From assembly GCA_030432155.1 (NCBI GenBank), contig JAUIHQ010000003.1, forward strand, positions 1-50,110: DNA of 50,110 bases, in the 5' to 3' direction. Source of the stretch: a bacterium (GTDB taxonomy: Bacteria; Verrucomicrobiota; Kiritimatiellia; CAIVKH01). A program made the position numbers and the translations under genes. Shown piece after piece: positions 27,160 to 37,700 of this stretch. The first letter of the stretch is position 1; each line of letters opens with the position of its first letter. The notes beneath the pieces were generated by a model. The model worked only from the letters and a program-made list of their open reading frames with translations, made no database searches and was not told the origin of the DNA.

Positions 27160-28144
27160 TGTCCTCCTGATCCTGTTCGGCACGCTGGCGGTGGCCGCGT
27201 TCGGCATCATCACCGGCCTGGTGTTTCTCGGCGTGGACCGTATTCTCGTCGCCCGGATGCAGGCCCGGATCGGCCCCCCGTGGCAACAGCCGTTTTTCGA
27301 CTTCTTCAAGCTGATGTCGAAGGAAAACGTGATACCCCGCAACAGCATCCCGTGGCTGTTCAATCTCGCTCCCCTGCTCGCGCTGGCATCATCGATCGTC
27401 CTCCTCCTCTATCTGCCGATCGGCAGTTTCCCCGCCCTGCTCGCGGCCCACGGCGACCTGATCCTGATCGTGTACCTGTTGATCGTCCCTGCGCTGGCCA
27501 TGGTGGTGGGCGGCTTCGCCTCCAGTTCTCCCTACGCGACCATCGGGGCCCAGCGCGAAATGGTGACGATGATTTCCTACGAGCTTCCGTTGGCCACCAT
27601 CGCGGTGGCGTATGCGTGGAAACTCGGCCAGGCCGGGGTGGCCCATCCCTTCGCCCTCTCCTCGATCACCGCGAATCCCATATGGGGTCTCGTGGGGCCG
27701 GTCGGCCTCGCCGGCGCAGTCCTTCTACTGCTGGTGCTGATCGTGGTCACGCCGGGCGAACTCTCCCGGATTCCCTTCGACACCCCGGAAGCGGAAACCG
27801 AGCTGGCGGGCGGCTTGCTGGTGGAATATTCCGGCCGCAACTTCGCCCTGTTCTACCTCGCCCTCGGGGTGAAATCGATCGTGATGGCGGCCCTGGTCGT
27901 GGCCCTGTTCTTCCCGTGGAACGTGTCCGACTTCATCGCCTTGCCGACGGTGGCGGCCCGTATCGCCGACCTCGCGTTCTGGCTGTTGAAGATTGAAGTC
28001 GTGATCTTCTTCGCGGCCTCGCTGATCCGGATCTCGCTGGCCCGTTTGCGGATCAATCACGTGGTATCGCTGTACTGGAAATATCTCGGGGCCGTGGGCT
28101 TTCTCGCTCTCGCCCTGCTGATGATCGACGGGATGATTGCCTGA
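27152..28144 (+). CDS. mbhM: Mbh subunit M (NuoH-like)
   Basis: VDRILVARMQARIGPPWQQPFFDFFKLMSKE; ISYELPLATIAVAYAW; RIPFDTPEAETELAGGLLVEYSGRNFALFYLA. Confidence 0.93.
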   Translation: MGNVLLILFGTLAVAAFGIITGLVFLGVDRILVARMQARIGPPWQQPFFDFFKLMSKENVIPRNSIPWLFNLAPLLALASSIVLLLYLPIGSFPALLAAHGDLILIVYLLIVPALAMVVGGFASSSPYATIGAQREMVTMISYELPLATIAVAYAWKLGQAGVAHPFALSSITANPIWGLVGPVGLAGAVLLLLVLIVVTPGELSRIPFDTPEAETELAGGLLVEYSGRNFALFYLALGVKSIVMAALVVALFFPWNVSDFIALPTVAARIADLAFWLLKIEVVIFFAASLIRISLARLRINHVVSLYWKYLGAVGFLALALLMIDGMIA

Positions 28145-28159
28145 AAGGCGGATGATACG

Positions 28160-28561
28160 ATGAAATTGCCGATGATTCCCGAGCTGCTGAAACAGCTCAA
28201 GAAAAAGCCGGTCACCAATGCGTTCCCGGCGAAGCATCTGCCGAAATCCCTGGTCGAGTATCTTGAGGATGTCGAAGCCGGCCGGGCCCAGATCAACGCC
28301 CCGGTTCCCATCCCCCCGAACTTCAAGGGCAAGCTGAAATACACCCGCGCCACCTGCACCGGTTGCGGCATCTGCGTACGGTTCTGTCCCGCCCATGCGC
28401 TGGAGATGATCCGGAGCGAACGCAAGATCCGGGTCATGATCGGCCAGTGCATCGGCTGCGAACTCTGCACCACCACCTGCCCCGAGGGATCGCTTTCCAA
28501 AAGCGATGAATTCCTCTGCGCTGACACCGACCGTTATTCCTGCGACTGGGTGCTGAAGTAA
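28160..28561 (+). CDS. mbhN: Mbh subunit N (NuoI-like, two 4Fe-4S clusters)
   Basis: CTGCGICVRFCPAHALEM and CIGCELCTTTCPEGSL. Confidence 0.92.
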   Translation: MKLPMIPELLKQLKKKPVTNAFPAKHLPKSLVEYLEDVEAGRAQINAPVPIPPNFKGKLKYTRATCTGCGICVRFCPAHALEMIRSERKIRVMIGQCIGCELCTTTCPEGSLSKSDEFLCADTDRYSCDWVLK

Positions 28562-28581
28562 ATCCCCCGGCAACAGTCTAA

Positions 28582-28607
28582 GGGCAGGCAGGAGCCTGCC
28601 CCTCCGG
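28582..28607. repeat. REP-like hairpin copy 3, 21 bp after the hydrogenase operon
   Basis: GGGCAGGC-AGGA-GCCTGCCC-CTCCGG; perfect 8-bp stem. Confidence 0.7.
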
Positions 28608-28620
28608 GATGCCCGAGGAA

Positions 28621-29400
28621 TCAGACGGTGAACTTATACTCGCCGATCAGGCGACGCTCGGTCTCGCCTTCGATTTTTGCCACGACCTCGATGTAGGGCT
28701 TGATCGTGGAGTTGTCGATTTTGTCGCGGAGCAGCTCGTCGATCTGAAAGACCCCGGCGGAGTTGACCATCCGGATCTCCAGCTTCACCGGGCGGGTTTC
28801 TCCCTTGTCCAGTTTGAGACTGTCGATGGCCCGGGCGGATACCGAATGGATATTCACCTGGCCTGATTCGAACGGAATGCGGGAACGGCCCTCGGACATG
28901 TCGGTGGCGTCGGCCACCTTCAGGCACCCGGATTCGATGGTCAGGCACCGCTCATCGGCATCGTGGGCGACGATGGCGTGAAGCACCTCGGCCACCATGA
29001 TCGTCAACTGCGGTTCTTCGTAGATCGGGGCGAGTAGCTGGCGCGCCTTGTGGTAACCGATCCACAGGCTGTACCGCTCATGCTGGTCGCGATGGACGCT
29101 GATGCCGACATCATGCAGACAGGCCGCAGTCACCACCACCACCTCGGCGTCGTCGTTGGTCATCTGATAATTCGCCACCACACTCGGCTCGACCCCGCCG
29201 GCGATCAGCAGGCGCAGGATCTTGAGGGCCGCGTTGGCCACGATGCGGATATGGATTTCGCCGTGGTCGCTGATGCCGCAGCGGTCCACCGCATTCATGT
29301 TGGCGCACTTCCAGAGCTGGCGAAGTTCGACATCCTGCTCCACCTGCTCCATCAGGCGGCGCAGCTTCTCGTTTTCCTTGACGGGTATGGTAAAGGTCAT
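28621..29400 (-). CDS. HD-domain phosphohydrolase-like protein
   Basis: TAACLHDVGISVHRDQHERYS...HAIVAHDADERCLTIESGCLKVADATDMSEGRSR; start set at MTFTIPV. Confidence 0.75.
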   Translation of the reverse strand: MTFTIPVKENEKLRRLMEQVEQDVELRQLWKCANMNAVDRCGISDHGEIHIRIVANAALKILRLLIAGGVEPSVVANYQMTNDDAEVVVVTAACLHDVGISVHRDQHERYSLWIGYHKARQLLAPIYEEPQLTIMVAEVLHAIVAHDADERCLTIESGCLKVADATDMSEGRSRIPFESGQVNIHSVSARAIDSLKLDKGETRPVKLEIRMVNSAGVFQIDELLRDKIDNSTIKPYIEVVAKIEGETERRLIGEYKFTV

Positions 29401-29517
29401 GGGCGTATGGTGGCGGGAAGAACCAGGGATGACAATGCCAAACAACAGGGTATGATCGGGACGGCCGGAACATCATTTGCAATTCAAAAACCGCCTGATT
29501 AGACTCTCATAATCGAC

Positions 29518-29709
29518 ATGGAAGATACCGGAACATTTCTGTGCCCGTATTGCGGGCAGCGCAACGACGTGGCGATCGACCCCGGCGGCGGCGCCGACCA
29601 GCGGTGGGTTACCGACTGCGAAGTCTGCTGCCGGCCGATCGTGGTTCGGGTTCATATGGAAGAGAATGAGAGCACGCTGATGGCGGAACGCGAGGCGGAT
29701 GCGGAATGA
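29518..29709 (+). CDS. CPXCG-motif cysteine-rich zinc-ribbon-like small protein
   Basis: FLCPYCGQRNDVAIDPGGGADQRWVTDCEVCCRPIVV. Confidence 0.8.
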   Translation: MEDTGTFLCPYCGQRNDVAIDPGGGADQRWVTDCEVCCRPIVVRVHMEENESTLMAEREADAE

Positions 29710-30605
29710 TCCGGCGTTCCGGCCACGAAACCCGGGGCGGAACCGCCACCCTATGGCTGACCGCCCTGTTTGCCTTCGCCTGCCTGGCCGCGGCGGTTCT
29801 CGCCGAACGATCACACACGGTCAAAACCGGAGACACCCTTGATGAAATCAGCCGTGAATATGATGTCACGATCAAGGACATCGTGGAGGCCAACAGCCTC
29901 ACCAATCCCGACCGGCTGAAAGTCGGACAAACCCTGGTTATCCCCGACGGCCCCAATACACCGGCGGAATATGTCGTGCAGAACGGCGATACCCTTGGGG
30001 AAATCGCCCAGGCTCACGGGTCATCGATCGCCGCGATCTCGGTCATGAACAACATCACCGATCCCAACGATCTTTCCGTGGGCCAGACCCTCCTGATTCC
30101 GAAGAGCAACGACAGCCGGCACTACCCCCTCGACCCGAACCTGAAGGCCGAACTCGATCGCCTGAACGTCCGCAGCGGATGGCGATATATCGTGATCCAT
30201 CACAGTGCAGTCGACCAGGGTACGGTGGCCGGCATGGACCGGTATCACCGCCAGACCCGCCGCATGAAGAACGGCCTCGCATACCATTTCGTCATCGGCA
30301 ACGGCCGGGGTATACCCGACGGCAAGATCGAGGTCGGCAACCGTTGGAAGGGGCAGCTCGCGGGAGGCCACCTGGCCAGCGAATCACTGAACCAAATCAG
30401 CATCGGCATCTGCCTTGTCGGCAATTTCGACAAAACATCTCCCTCCCAGGCCCAGATGCGCAGCCTGTATGCACTTGTGCAATACCTCAACCGGCGCTGC
30501 AACCTCGCCGGGGTCAATGTGAAAACCCACCGGGAAATCAACACCCGCCCCACCCGCTGCCCCGGGAAAAACTTCCCCGTTTCCTCCCTCCGACAGAATA
30601 TCTGA
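29706..30605 (+). CDS. LysM (x2) N-acetylmuramoyl-L-alanine amidase/PGRP-like
   Basis: Two LysM repeats (HTVKTGDTLDEISREYDVTIKDIVEANSL; YVVQNGDTLGEIAQAHGSSIAAISVMNNI) then YIVIHHSAVDQGTV...AYHFVIGNGRGIPDG...HREINTRPTRCPGKNF. Confidence 0.9.
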   Translation: MIRRSGHETRGGTATLWLTALFAFACLAAAVLAERSHTVKTGDTLDEISREYDVTIKDIVEANSLTNPDRLKVGQTLVIPDGPNTPAEYVVQNGDTLGEIAQAHGSSIAAISVMNNITDPNDLSVGQTLLIPKSNDSRHYPLDPNLKAELDRLNVRSGWRYIVIHHSAVDQGTVAGMDRYHRQTRRMKNGLAYHFVIGNGRGIPDGKIEVGNRWKGQLAGGHLASESLNQISIGICLVGNFDKTSPSQAQMRSLYALVQYLNRRCNLAGVNVKTHREINTRPTRCPGKNFPVSSLRQNI

Positions 30606-30732
30606 CCCGGGCGCCGGCTCGCTCTCATCAAGGTGTAAGGAACGGGTCGCGGATCTTGGCCTCCCGTCCCGGTGTGGTGATGTCCCCTTGCCCCGATTGA
30701 CACAAATTTAATGTAGGTGTATTTTATACATC

Positions 30733-31026
30733 ATGAAAAGGACGCAAATCCAACTCCCGGACAGCCTGCACCGGGAAGCGACCCGGGTTGCCGAGGACAA
30801 GGAGATCTCCCTGGCCGAACTGGTCCGACGAGGACTGGAATACATGATCGCGGTATCACCTGCGGGTGACCGGGAAGGGGCGGTGTGGCGGATGCCCGAG
30901 CCGGTGGACCTGGGTTCAACCGATCCGTTTGCAGCGGAGAGCTGGCGCAGCGACCTTCACATGACCGACAAGCTCGCAGCCGAGGAACGCGAGGACTACG
31001 ATACAAAGGATCATGACCGGCCATGA
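30733..31026 (+). CDS. ribbon-helix-helix antitoxin (VapB-like)
   Basis: MKRTQIQLPDSLHREATRVAEDKEISLAELVRRGLEYMI; ATGA overlap with a PIN gene. Confidence 0.82.
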   Translation: MKRTQIQLPDSLHREATRVAEDKEISLAELVRRGLEYMIAVSPAGDREGAVWRMPEPVDLGSTDPFAAESWRSDLHMTDKLAAEEREDYDTKDHDRP

Positions 31027-31460
31027 TCTCCTGCGATACGAACATCCTGTTTCCGGCTCTTGACCGGTCATCGGCTCGACACAAGGCAGCCCGGACATTT
31101 CTCGAAACCTATACGACCCGTGAGGATTTCTGCGTGGCCGAACAGGTTCTGATGGAACTGTACGTTCTTCTTCGCAATCCCACCGTCTGCCGCAACCCCA
31201 TGACGGCCGGCAAAGCTGCTGCGGTTATAAAAACATTTCGGTCGAATCCTCACTGGCGTATCGTGGATGTGGTGCAGGACCCGGGAATCATGGAGTGGGT
31301 GTGGAACATGGCTGCAAACAACGACCTCGCCTATCGCCGGCTTTTCGATCTGCGGCTCGCGGCAACCCTCCTTCATCACGGTGTGACGTCCTTTGCAACC
31401 TGCAATGAAAAAGACTTTCAGGATCTGGGCTTCACCACCGTCTGGAACCCATTCGATTGA
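31023..31460 (+). CDS. PIN-domain toxin (VapC-like)
   Basis: MISCDTNILFPALDRSSARHKAARTFLE...EQVLMELYVLLRNP...RRLFDLRLAATLLHHGVTSFATCNEKDFQDLGF. Confidence 0.87.
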   Translation: MISCDTNILFPALDRSSARHKAARTFLETYTTREDFCVAEQVLMELYVLLRNPTVCRNPMTAGKAAAVIKTFRSNPHWRIVDVVQDPGIMEWVWNMAANNDLAYRRLFDLRLAATLLHHGVTSFATCNEKDFQDLGFTTVWNPFD

Positions 31461-31683
31461 TGCCCCGGCGAATGCACCGCCTCCCGGTACGTCAACGCCA
31501 ACCCTGAACGCAACCCGGCCTGCTTCGTTGAAAACGCCCGGATATGGGCATATATGCAGGTCGATACGCATCGTTCCAAGCAACCACCGATCTCAGGCCG
31601 ACATAGGGGATTCCCCTCTTAATTTTCTTTAAGGATACCCACGACGGGTCATCGGGTAGGGTATCCGCAAACGAGATGTCCGC

Positions 31684-34500
31684 ATGACAAACCAACCGCT
31701 GATCCGGCCTCTGTACCGGTGCCTGCTTGCCGCCGCCATCCATGCCGGCGGGTCGGCCTTCCCGCTCCACGCCCAATCCAACTGGACGGTGATCGGCTGG
31801 AACAACCTTGGCATGCACTGCATGGACAGTGATTACTCGGTCTTCTCGATTCTCCCTCCGTACAATACATTCCATGCTCAGGTCATCGATGCCTCCGGCG
31901 ACCTGGTCACCGATCCCGGCGCGGCAGGGATCGGCGTCGGGTACCATGCGGTCGCCGACCTTAACGGCTCCCTGAACCGCACCTCCCGCGACAAAAGCAA
32001 TTTCTGGCAGTACGACCAGGCCCTGTTCGGCATCGATCTGCCGGAGAATACCGGCCTGCCGGTACCCGGCCCGGAGATGTTCCACATGCCCGGCACAAAC
32101 AACGAACCGCAGGGGATGCGGTTTGAAACCGGCCTGAACTGGTTCGCCGCGCACGGGGTTCCCATTGCGCCCTATGATGATAACGACAAGCCTAACCAAT
32201 ACCCGATGATGCGCCTGACGGTCACCAACAATGCGGGCCATGTGCTGGCCATGACGGATATTGTGCTGCCGGTTTCCGACGAGATGGACTGCAAGCTCTG
32301 CCATGCCTCCGGATCCGGTCCGGATGCCGAACCGACCGCAGGCTGGGTATGGGACAGCGATCCCGGGCGGGATTACCGGCTGAACATTCTGCGCATGCAT
32401 GACGAGCTGCAACTCGGTTCCTCGACCTATAGCAATGCCCTCGCCGCCCACGGGTTCCATCCCGGCGGGTTGCTTCCCACGGTAACCGAAAACGAGCGAC
32501 CGATTCTGTGCGCATCCTGTCACCTCTCGGAAGCCCTGCCGGGAAGCGGTATTGAAGGCATCCCGCCCCTGACCGAAGCCATGCACAGCCGCCATGCGGT
32601 TGTCATCGACCCGCGCAACAACATGGCGCTGGATGCGGACGCCAACCGCCAGGCCTGCTATACCTGCCATCCCGGCTCGGAAACCCGTTGCCTGCGCGGT
32701 GCCATGGGCCGGGCCGTGGCATCGGACGGGTCCATGCTGATGCAATGCCAGAGCTGCCACGGCGGGATGGCCGAGGTTGGCAGTCCCACCCGCACCGGAT
32801 GGCTCGATGAGCCGAACTGCCAGGCCTGCCATGTGGGGAGCGCAACCAACTCTTTCGGGCTCATCCGGTTTGTCGACGCTTTCACCAACGGCAGCCTGCG
32901 TGTGCCCCATGAGGACATGTTCGCCACGAATCCCGACACCCCGGCCCCCGGCCATTCATTGTACCGGTACTCCGCCGGTCATGGCGGGCTCCAATGCTCG
33001 GCCTGTCACGGCTCGACTCACGCCATTTATCCGACGGCTCTTCCGAATGACAATGTGTCCATGGCTCAGATCCAGGGCCATGCCGGAACCCTCAACGAGT
33101 GCACATCCTGCCATGCATCGATGCCGAATACCCGCAACGGAGGACCTCATGGCATGCATACCATCGGGCAGGCATGGATCAATGATCACAACGATGCCGC
33201 TCAGCAGCTCGGTGCCAATTCCTGCCGGACCTGTCACGGGCAGAATGGTGAGGGGTCGGTTCTATCGCTGGCCTTTTCGGCAAAATCCCTTACATCGGAA
33301 AAAGGCAATGTGACGTATTTCAAGGGGCAGAAGGTAACCTGCTGGGGCTGTCATAATGGTATGTTTGAGAGTGATCCAACCAGCAAAGGCGTTCCGACGG
33401 TTTCCGACGTACATGCGGTGACAACGTCCGGCATCCCGGTGGCCATCACCCTGAATGGATCCAATCTCCGCATCATCGATCAACCCCGCCGGGGACAGGT
33501 CGCCCTCGCGGGCGGCATTGCAACCTACTATCCGGATTCCGCCTTTGCCGGCGAGGACCGCTTCACATTCGCCGCCAACAACGGCTTCAACGATTCCAAT
33601 CTCGGTACGACAACCATCCGGGTTGAGCCGCATCCCGACGGGCTCGCACCGCCCGAACCCGCCGCCATCTTCGCCTTCGGGACCGCAACGAATGATGACC
33701 TGGCCTTTGTCTCCCGCCTTGGCGGCGCCTACCGCCTGGAAGCGGCGACCAGTCTGACCCAGCAGGCGTGGACCGAGGTGGTCTCCCCGGTCTGGGGCCG
33801 TACCGACGTCACCCGTGTACCCAACCAGGCCGTGTTTACCTACATGCAGATGTTCCGGGTGGTCAGCATCGATGCGCCCGCGGCCCCGACCCCTTCGACG
33901 GACCGGGCAGCGGACCCTGCATACGACGCGGGATGGCTGGACGCATCCAATGGCGGCGTCGGGTTCAGCAACTGGGTCCTCAACGTCACCGGCGGTTCCG
34001 GCGGACATTTCATCGCCGACACCAACGCTCCCGATCTCAATGCAGGCGTCCGGAGCTGGGGACTGTGGGCAAACAGCGGAAGTTTGGCCGAGGCCATTCG
34101 GTCGTTTGCGACACCCTTGAACGATGGGGATGCGGTAATCCTTCACGTCGAGAACAACTATGTCGATACCGGGAACCGGGTGGGGATCGACTTTCTGAAC
34201 GCCTCGGGCATTCCGCTGGTTCGGTGGCAATTCACCGGAGGTGATGACGTGTACCAGGTGGAGGATTTTGCCGGATTGCGCGACACCTTCATCCCCTGGT
34301 CCAACCTCGGCTGGGACGTATCCCTTCGCATCACCGGCGACAGCGACTATCTTCTCAGTTGCGGCGACCATCACATACCGGGCATTCTCGTCAGCCATGC
34401 CGACCGCCGGGTCGCCGCCATCCGGCTGTGGAACGACAACGCCGGCTCCGGATCCGATCACGACCTGTATATCAGCGACCTGATGGTCCAGACGCCGTAA
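31684..34500 (+). CDS. exported nine-heme c-type cytochrome with C-terminal beta-rich modules
   Basis: Nine CxxCH motifs (CKLCH, CASCH, CYTCH, CQSCH, CQACH, CSACH, CTSCH, CRTCH, CWGCH); cadherin/Ig-like tail; signal peptide. Confidence 0.88.
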   Translation: MTNQPLIRPLYRCLLAAAIHAGGSAFPLHAQSNWTVIGWNNLGMHCMDSDYSVFSILPPYNTFHAQVIDASGDLVTDPGAAGIGVGYHAVADLNGSLNRTSRDKSNFWQYDQALFGIDLPENTGLPVPGPEMFHMPGTNNEPQGMRFETGLNWFAAHGVPIAPYDDNDKPNQYPMMRLTVTNNAGHVLAMTDIVLPVSDEMDCKLCHASGSGPDAEPTAGWVWDSDPGRDYRLNILRMHDELQLGSSTYSNALAAHGFHPGGLLPTVTENERPILCASCHLSEALPGSGIEGIPPLTEAMHSRHAVVIDPRNNMALDADANRQACYTCHPGSETRCLRGAMGRAVASDGSMLMQCQSCHGGMAEVGSPTRTGWLDEPNCQACHVGSATNSFGLIRFVDAFTNGSLRVPHEDMFATNPDTPAPGHSLYRYSAGHGGLQCSACHGSTHAIYPTALPNDNVSMAQIQGHAGTLNECTSCHASMPNTRNGGPHGMHTIGQAWINDHNDAAQQLGANSCRTCHGQNGEGSVLSLAFSAKSLTSEKGNVTYFKGQKVTCWGCHNGMFESDPTSKGVPTVSDVHAVTTSGIPVAITLNGSNLRIIDQPRRGQVALAGGIATYYPDSAFAGEDRFTFAANNGFNDSNLGTTTIRVEPHPDGLAPPEPAAIFAFGTATNDDLAFVSRLGGAYRLEAATSLTQQAWTEVVSPVWGRTDVTRVPNQAVFTYMQMFRVVSIDAPAAPTPSTDRAADPAYDAGWLDASNGGVGFSNWVLNVTGGSGGHFIADTNAPDLNAGVRSWGLWANSGSLAEAIRSFATPLNDGDAVILHVENNYVDTGNRVGIDFLNASGIPLVRWQFTGGDDVYQVEDFAGLRDTFIPWSNLGWDVSLRITGDSDYLLSCGDHHIPGILVSHADRRVAAIRLWNDNAGSGSDHDLYISDLMVQTP

Positions 34501-34778
34501 TCGAATTCGGCCGCCTCCGGGAACCCTTCGTCCTCACACCCGGCATCCATCACATCCCCGCCCCGCGGACAGCACGCCGGGCAGGGCAACGTCCCGGCCG
34601 GTACAATGATTTAATATTGAGCAAAGATTCACTGCGGCAGGTCGAAGGCAGGCAGGGCGGAAACCCGGGAGCAGGGCCCTTTCGGCCTGTCCACGCGGCG
34701 CTTGACGCACAGACTCGGAAAACCCTAGGGTGGACGCCTTTACTGTGGTGGCGGACAGTCACGCCGGAGAACAGCTTT

Positions 34779-37700
34779 ATGGACAAGCAACAGACCTCGG
34801 AATCCCATCGCGAAGACTCACCGGCCGCAGACGCCGGATTCTTCGACCGGCAGGACGGCCCGTTCTTCCGTACCGTGGATTGGTTGACCTTCTGGGTCGG
34901 CTTCATTGTCTCCTTCGGGGTCTATTTCCACACCCTCGCCCCCACCGTCACCCTCGAAGATTCGGGCGAGCTTGCGGTGGCGTCCGACTACCTCGGCGTC
35001 CCCCACCCCCCCGGTTATCCGATCTGGACCTTGATCACCTGGTTCTTTCAGTGGATCTTCCACTGGGTCAAATACTTCGGGACACCGGACGAGAACATCG
35101 TCATCGTGCTCAAATCGCTGAAAGCCGTCTTTACCGGCTCCCCTGAGGGCCATCCCAATCCCGCGTGGTCGGTGGGCCTGATGTCCGCCTTCTTCGGCGC
35201 CCTGTCCTGCGGCATCCTCTCCATCCTCATCAGCCGGTCCGGCGCCGACATCATCAGCAGCTACAAGACGGCGATGGACAAGATCGGGCTCAAGCTCGAG
35301 AACGTTCTCTGCTTTGCCGCCGGCGTCACCGGCGGGCTTCTGTTCGCCTTCAGCCCGGTCCTGTGGTCCCAGTCCACGATCGTGGAGGTATACAGCCTCA
35401 ACGCATTCTTCATGGCCCTGACCGTACTTCTCCTCTACCGATGGATGTGCCGGCCCAAGGAAGACAACATTCTGTACGCCGCGGCGTTTATCTTCGGTCT
35501 CGGGTTAACCAACCACCAGACCCTGGTCTTCATCGGACCGGCGATCCTTGTCGCCATGTGGTTCCGTGACCGGGCTCTGCTCCGCGACTGCCTGGCCGGC
35601 CTGTTCTGGCTGATTTCGATCTACATGTTCTACAAGGCCATCCAGATGGGGTCGCCCCAGGGAGCGGAGGCCATTCACAAGAAGCAGGCGATGTTCACCT
35701 TCGGCATCATATTCCTACTCCTTCCCGGCGGACTGTTCTTCATCGAGCGGGCGCTGTTCACCGAATGGAAACGTTTCCTGATCACCGCCGGCCTCGCGAT
35801 TCTCGGCATCTCATTTTACGCCTACCTGCCGGTCGCCTCGGAACAGAACCCGCCGATGAACTGGGGATATCCCCGGACCACCGAGGGCTTCTGGCATGCC
35901 ATCAGCCGCGGGCAGTATGAAAAAATCGACCCTATCAAGAACTTCAACGAGGTCATCCAGAGCCCGCAGAAGTACTTCACCCTCGTCAACAAGATCATCT
36001 TCAACGCCAAGGACTCGACCTCGGTCGTCGCGCAGTTCCAGTGGTATCTCAGCTTCCTCGTGCTGATCCCCGTCCTCTTCTTTGGAAAGATCAGCCGACA
36101 ATCGCGACACTGGCTCATCGTCAGCCTGATCATGTTTTTCTTCCTGACGTTCTTCTTTATTATCTTTCAATATCCCGAGCCGGATGTGCAGACCCTGTTC
36201 ATCGGCCGCGTGCAATACATCCAGGCCCACGCCATCTTCGCCATATGGATCAGCTACGGCCTGATTTTCGGCCTGAGCTGGCTGGAGTCGCGCGGCACCG
36301 GGAACCGGATGTTCACTTATGGCGCCGCCCTCGCGATCCTGCTCCTTCCCCTGATCCCGATTGCCCGCAACGCCTATGATGACAAGTTCATCCGCGATGT
36401 CGGCGGCTGCGAACAGAACGGCCATGACTTCGGCTGGCAGTTCGGGCACTGGCAGCTTCAGGGCGCGGAAGCAATCACCAACGAGATCTCGGAAGATGAG
36501 CGGGCTTCCTACCCCACCCCGGGGTATCCGCCGGTCATGGAAACCAACGCCATCTTCTTCGGCGGCACCGACCCCGGCCGGTTTGTGCCAACCTATATGA
36601 TTTATTCCGCCGACGTGCGTTCCGACGTATACCTGATCACCCAGAATGCGCTGGCCGACAACACCTACATGAATGTCATGCGCGATCTGTACGGTGATAC
36701 GATCTGGATTCCGTCCCAGCAGGACAGCAACATCGCCTTTCAGCAATACGTGTCCGACGTGCAGGCCGGCCGCATCCCCGCCGGGGCCGCGGTCAGCATC
36801 GAAGGCGGCCGGGTCAGCGTCCAGGGTGTCCAGGGCGTGATGACCATCAACGGCATTCTCGCGAAAATGATCTTCGACGCCAACAAGCACAAACATGCGT
36901 TTTACGTCGAAGAGAGTTACGTCATCCCGTGGATGTATCCCTACCTTGAACCCCACGGCCTGATCATGAAGATCAATCGCGAACCGCTGGACCAGTTGTC
37001 GCCCGAGGTGGTCGAGAACGACCGCAAGTTCTGGGACTGGTACAAGAACCGGCTGACATCAAATCCGAAATTCCATCGCGATGTCGTCGCCCGCAAAACG
37101 TTTTCCAAGCTCCGCAGCGCCATCGCCGGACTCTATGCTTCACGCCGCATGTATCCGGAAAGCGAATACGCATTCCGGCAGGCGATCAGCCTGTATCCCC
37201 TGAGCCCCGAGGCCAACTTCCGCCTCGCGGATATCTTCATGCAGCAGTTCCGGTTCAGCGATGCCCGGCAACTCATCGAGGACTTCCTGCTCGAAGACCC
37301 CGACAACTCCAAGGTCGCTTCGTTCCTCGAGCAGATCCGGGCCATGGAGCAGGCCGACAACCGGCGGCGCGAGCTGGAGGCCCAGCTCCAGAGCGGAGCC
37401 GACATCAATGTCGCGCTCGAGCTGGCGACCATCTACCGGCAGATGAACCTGAATCAGTTGTTCGAGAATCTGACCCAGCGAATTCTCGCCCAAGGCAACA
37501 TGCCGCCGGCGGTGATCCTGCAGATCGCCCAGATGTACGGTGAAGCCAACCGCATCGACCTCTACATCAACACCCTCAAGCTGTATGTGGAAAAGGAACC
37601 GGCCAACCCGCGGGTCTGGCTCGACCTGTCCGCCGCCCAGGCCGCCCGCAACCAGACCAACGAAGCCATCGCCGCCCTTCGCCGGGCCGTCGAACTCGGC

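Noticed and set aside
25891-27363. 490-aa minus-strand ORF opposite mbhL
   Set aside because: Antisense to a strongly supported hydrogenase subunit; G/H/D-rich, low-information translation typical of stop-poor frames in GC-rich DNA.
20399-28561. Operon as respiratory complex I or a stand-alone Mrp antiporter
   Set aside because: Large subunit keeps both Ni-binding CxxC pairs, NuoE/F/G are absent, and gene order matches Mbh.
31492-32955. 487-aa minus-strand ORF opposite the nine-heme cytochrome
   Set aside because: Shadow ORF; the plus-strand frame has nine CxxCH motifs.
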